From: Phycisphaerae bacterium
GTDB lineage: Bacteria > Planctomycetota > Phycisphaerae > Phycisphaerales > SM1A02
DNA length: 16,498 nt
Direction of reading: 5' to 3'
Assembly: GCA_002718515.1 (NCBI GenBank)
Contig: PBEX01000042.1
Coordinates: 1 to 16,498 of the forward strand
The position numbers and the translations under genes are program-made. The stretch's first letter is position 1; the number at the start of each line of letters is the position of its first letter. The notes beneath the pieces were generated by a model. The model saw nothing but the letters and a program-made list of their open reading frames with translations, made no database searches and was not told where the DNA came from. Of the stretch, positions 13,955 through 16,498 are shown piece after piece.

Positions 13955-14907
13955 ATAAAGATGTCATCCCACACGAAGTTCGCAAAAACAAACTTGTCGC
14001 GAACGTCCGGAGGATGACGCAAGATGAAGATTGTGTCATCGCTGTCAGCGGTGGTGCTGATTCAATGGCGTTACTTGCACTTGCAACTGCAGCAGTGATG
14101 CAAGAGTCTGCTTCTTTTCAAGTGACTGTTGCGCATGTGCATCATGGATTACGAGCAGCATCTGATGACGAACTCAAACTTGTCGAAGACGTATGCAGGC
14201 GATTCAACATTCAGTTCTTATCTGCTCGGCTTCAAGTGACACAGAAAGATGGCTCACTTGCAAGCGGAGCAAGAGAAGCGAGATACGACGCGCTCGCAGA
14301 AATCGCTGAACAAGTTGGCGCGAAACGAGTGCTCACTGCACATCATGCGGATGACCAGCTTGAAACGATGCTCATGGCACTCTGTCGAGGCGGCGGACTC
14401 AATCAACTTGCGGGGATGGCAAAAGAAAGACCTCTTAATGAATCTGTCACGCTTGCTAGACCGCTTCTTGATGTTCGTAAAGAAACGCTAGTTGACATCT
14501 GCACAGCATGTTTGATTCCATGGTGTGAAGACCCTACAAACAAATCACTAGACACGCCTCGCGGCAAACTCAGGCAATCTGTCATTCCTACGCTGCGGGA
14601 ACTCTACCCCTCTGCAGATAAACATGCGACGAATGCGTCAGTGTTACTTCATGGATTACTTCAAGAACGAGCTTCATTGATTCCACAGGGACTTGCGTGG
14701 GAGCGAGCAGAGTTGTCACAGTTTGAGCACGCGATTGTCTCAGAAGCAGTCCACTGCGCACTTGGGACCAATGCGACATTTGAGACTGTGCAATCCATTG
14801 CTGACGCTGTAAAAGATGATTCAACGCACGAACGTACATTTACATGTGCAAATGGATACATTGCAAAAGTGACTGCGCATACAGTCGAGGTGATTCACGC
14901 AAACTAA
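13951..14907 (+). CDS. tilS: tRNA(Ile)-lysidine synthase, short form
   Basis: This enzyme modifies C34 of the CAU-anticodon tRNA-Ile to lysidine using ATP and lysine, so that AUA is read as isoleucine. The 318-residue product has the PP-loop SGGADS at 33-38, HVHHGLR at 62-68, then AHHADDQLET (130-139) and RGGGLNQLAGM, and the DPTN block at 194-197 followed by RGKLR where relatives usually have RNxIR. It ends roughly 100 residues after the catalytic domain, so the C-terminal domains seen in the 430-residue E. coli protein are missing or minimal; short forms are known. The frame is open to 13891, but ATG at 13951 gives an ATGA overlap with serS and the correct family start. Confidence 0.92.
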   Translation: MNKDVIPHEVRKNKLVANVRRMTQDEDCVIAVSGGADSMALLALATAAVMQESASFQVTVAHVHHGLRAASDDELKLVEDVCRRFNIQFLSARLQVTQKDGSLASGAREARYDALAEIAEQVGAKRVLTAHHADDQLETMLMALCRGGGLNQLAGMAKERPLNESVTLARPLLDVRKETLVDICTACLIPWCEDPTNKSLDTPRGKLRQSVIPTLRELYPSADKHATNASVLLHGLLQERASLIPQGLAWERAELSQFEHAIVSEAVHCALGTNATFETVQSIADAVKDDSTHERTFTCANGYIAKVTAHTVEVIHAN

Positions 14908-14934
14908 GTCAGTATGAAGCTGTATACTCACAGT
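14908..14934. other. Short gap between convergent tilS and dapF-like genes
   Basis: These 27 bases hold a weak inverted repeat, AGTAT (14911-14915) and ATACT (14924-14928), with an eight-base loop and no T-run on either side. It might act as a poor bidirectional terminator, but the five-base stem is close to chance. Confidence 0.25.
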
Positions 14935-15666
14935 CTATTCATAGTTTGCGGGGCCAGTCATGACAATTGCGCCGTCATCGTCATACTTGTAGAACAGTGT
15001 CCCCCCCTGACTTGAAACTCTCAGTGCCTGTGCACCCGAAGTTACAAACACCGCCGCGCCACCTGTTCCTGACGCAAGTGTTGGCCCAACGCCGCGTTCC
15101 CAAGAAGCAATCGTTGCGTGATGCTCGTCGTCTCGCCGAGCAAAGTGCACATTCATTCCCTCTTGAAATGAAGCATGTTCGCTTAGTTGCTCTCCAAGTG
15201 CAGCGCGAATCTCCATTGGATTTTCATCTACCCAAAGCACTGCGTTGGGATTGCCAAGATTGACGTAATCGCAATCAGGAGCATCTCCGGTAACTGAGCA
15301 ATGTTCTTTTCCTTCTATGGGTTTTGGCAACAGCACACTCACTTCATTTCGTGAGAGGTCGACAACACACTCGCTCGTGCCCGCAAGCGTTTCAATACGA
15401 ACCTGATTTCCTTCAACGAGCCGACTTCGCACAAAGTGGAGTGCGACACATCTCAAACCATTCCCGCACTGCTGAGCGATTGAACCATCTTTGTTGCAAA
15501 TGTCCATCAGAACATCTGCACCGCTGGACTCAGAAAGCGTCAATACACCATCTAAGTGCTCATGTGACTTCATCAATGACATTGGGTCAGTTGAACCAAA
15601 GTGAAGGAGAAATCGGTTGCCCGCACCATGCATCACAACATCTTGGATGTTGACTTCGTTTGTCAT
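14935..15666 (-). CDS. dapF: Diaminopimelate epimerase homologue lacking the second catalytic cysteine
   Basis: This 243-residue protein has the DapF fold signature: GAGNR near residue 14-18 (Asn17), the DICNKDGS segment, Cys67 in QQCGNG as the first catalytic cysteine, GNPNAV, GMNVHF, and Glu-Arg in ERGVG. DapF converts LL- to meso-diaminopimelate for lysine and peptidoglycan synthesis with a pair of cysteines. Here the second site, usually LACGTG, reads LASGTG with Ser199 (codon TCA at 15072-15070). The usual His in GNPHAV is also Asn. The protein is about 30 residues shorter than typical. It could be an inactive paralogue, an enzyme with altered chemistry, or a Ser-dependent epimerase. Its start overlaps the upstream gene by ATGA, so the two are probably made together. 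The symbol reflects homology only. Confidence 0.85.
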   Translation of the reverse strand: MTNEVNIQDVVMHGAGNRFLLHFGSTDPMSLMKSHEHLDGVLTLSESSGADVLMDICNKDGSIAQQCGNGLRCVALHFVRSRLVEGNQVRIETLAGTSECVVDLSRNEVSVLLPKPIEGKEHCSVTGDAPDCDYVNLGNPNAVLWVDENPMEIRAALGEQLSEHASFQEGMNVHFARRDDEHHATIASWERGVGPTLASGTGGAAVFVTSGAQALRVSSQGGTLFYKYDDDGAIVMTGPANYE

Positions 15667-16498
15667 TGCCTCAAGTTAAACGTTCCTAAGTCAACCACTA
15701 TTCCGCCGTGACGATAATAGTCGACGTTCACTTCATCTTCATTTACAAATGTGATAACAACACAGTTTGCTCTTGTTGAGTCTGCATAATTCTTATCGCC
15801 TAGACCAGGGCCAGCGTGGTCACCGTTGCGATATTTTTGTGCGTGGTAGTGAAAATGAAACAAGGCGGTGTAACCTGCGTCGAACATTTGTTGTGATGCG
15901 TTGAATCGCCGGTCGTGATGTCTGATTTTTGGCTCAAACTCTAAAATCTCAAACCGCCCCTTTTTGTCGAGCGCGATGATACCGCCATATTCTGTAGTCT
16001 TGTCATTCACATCACGCACCCCATACTCAAGCAAATGTTTGCGAACTTGAGGGACTTGCAACGCCTTGTTCATCATCTGAATCGCCATGGCGTCGCCCCA
16101 AGTGAGTCTGCTTCGGTGCGTTCTGAACTGTTCACTCCGCTCATTGAACGTCCCCCCACCTTCAGTTTCGTAATAATGACGTGCCCCCTTCAACTGGTTT
16201 GCAATCGTGTTGAGAATCGCATCTGTTTCCATCGTCAAATATTCAGGTGCGTGCCTATGGACTGAAACAGCGACTGGCACATCTCTGAGTTCGAGCGAAT
16301 GTCTGCGAGCATCGCTGAGTTGAGATAGGGCTACCCTTGCTTCGTCCCAAAATGATTGATACTCAGGCGACGCAAGTTTGCGAATCCAGATGACTTCTTC
16401 TCTTGTGTACGGCGCAATGCCTAACTCAACAAATGACTTTCTTAAATCTTGCAGATAGACATCATCTTCAGCAACGTTTGCATTTTGTAAAAGGGCAA
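15663..16498 (-). CDS. Unknown protein with JAMM-like Glu/His-x-His/Asp pattern, N-terminus outside window
   Basis: The minus-strand frame is open from the right edge to the TGA at 15665-15663, giving at least 278 residues. A GTG at 16280 could start a 205-residue form, but the frame upstream is fully open and codes for normal-looking sequence, so the gene very probably begins beyond the window. The C-terminal 110 residues contain TEYGGIIALD (Glu codon 15992-15990), then FHFHYH (His codons near 15857, 15851 and 15845), then GPGLGD (Asp codon near 15797), and end with DYYRHGGIVVDLG. Order and spacing resemble the Glu ... HxH ... Ser-x2-Asp zinc site of JAMM/MPN proteases, though the Ser is replaced by Gly. 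I infer a metal-binding, possibly hydrolytic domain. The N-terminal half is charged and unrecognised. It overlaps the dapF-like gene (ATGA). Confidence 0.75.
   Translation of the reverse strand, partial: ALLQNANVAEDDVYLQDLRKSFVELGIAPYTREEVIWIRKLASPEYQSFWDEARVALSQLSDARRHSLELRDVPVAVSVHRHAPEYLTMETDAILNTIANQLKGARHYYETEGGGTFNERSEQFRTHRSRLTWGDAMAIQMMNKALQVPQVRKHLLEYGVRDVNDKTTEYGGIIALDKKGRFEILEFEPKIRHHDRRFNASQQMFDAGYTALFHFHYHAQKYRNGDHAGPGLGDKNYADSTRANCVVITFVNEDEVNVDYYRHGGIVVDLGTFNLRQ

Noticed and set aside
14911..14928. Bidirectional terminator between tilS and the dapF-like gene
   Set aside because: The stem is only five base pairs with an eight-base loop and no T-run, too weak to call.
16278..16280. 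GTG at 16280 as the start of the JAMM-like gene
   Set aside because: The frame stays open without a stop to the window edge and codes for ordinary-looking sequence upstream, so the gene is better treated as partial.
1..16498. Mobile elements, CRISPR arrays, tRNA or rRNA genes, defence islands
   Set aside because: Almost all sequence is covered by chromosomal genes with tight spacing; the few gaps are too short and show no such structures.

Overview
The window looks like a chromosomal, housekeeping-type segment of a Gram-negative-like bacterium, most probably a marine Planctomycetota lineage near the Phycisphaerae. This is an inference, not a measurement. It rests on a secreted protein ending in a VPAP-type PEP-CTERM sorting tail with an RRRR cluster, and on a large periplasmic/membrane protein paired with an ABC ATPase whose Q-loop reads YVPDF. 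It also rests on a heptose-phosphate isomerase that suggests an LPS-type envelope, and on moderate base composition that looks even across the window. I saw no rRNA, tRNA, CRISPR array, transposase or integrase.

Left part (1-3766): a secreted protein of unknown function runs leftwards off the edge. Divergent from it is a rightward cluster: alanine dehydrogenase (ald), a class V aminotransferase-fold cysteine desulfurase-like enzyme, and a GmhA-like phosphoheptose isomerase. The last two genes overlap. The isomerase meets a leftward MscS-type mechanosensitive channel tail to tail, with the two stop codons overlapping by 4 bases.

Central part (5324-14907): eight genes run rightwards with almost no spacing. 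They are a PEP-CTERM exported protein, a MauE/DoxX-like membrane protein fused to a thioredoxin-like domain, an M20 dipeptidase, a large exported protein with a glutamine-amidotransferase-like region and two membrane helices, an ABC-2-type ATPase, NAD kinase (nadK), seryl-tRNA synthetase (serS) and tRNA(Ile)-lysidine synthase (tilS). Several junctions are ATGA or longer overlaps, suggesting translational coupling. A perfect 8-bp hairpin sits immediately before nadK.

Right edge (14935-16498, minus strand): a diaminopimelate epimerase homologue (DapF) lacks the second catalytic cysteine (Ser instead of Cys). It is ATGA-coupled to an upstream gene that runs off the window. The C-terminal half of that upstream protein carries a Glu ... 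His-x-His ... Asp arrangement reminiscent of JAMM/MPN metalloproteases. This pair is the best candidate in the window for something undescribed. The fused MauE-thioredoxin protein with several extra cysteine pairs comes second.
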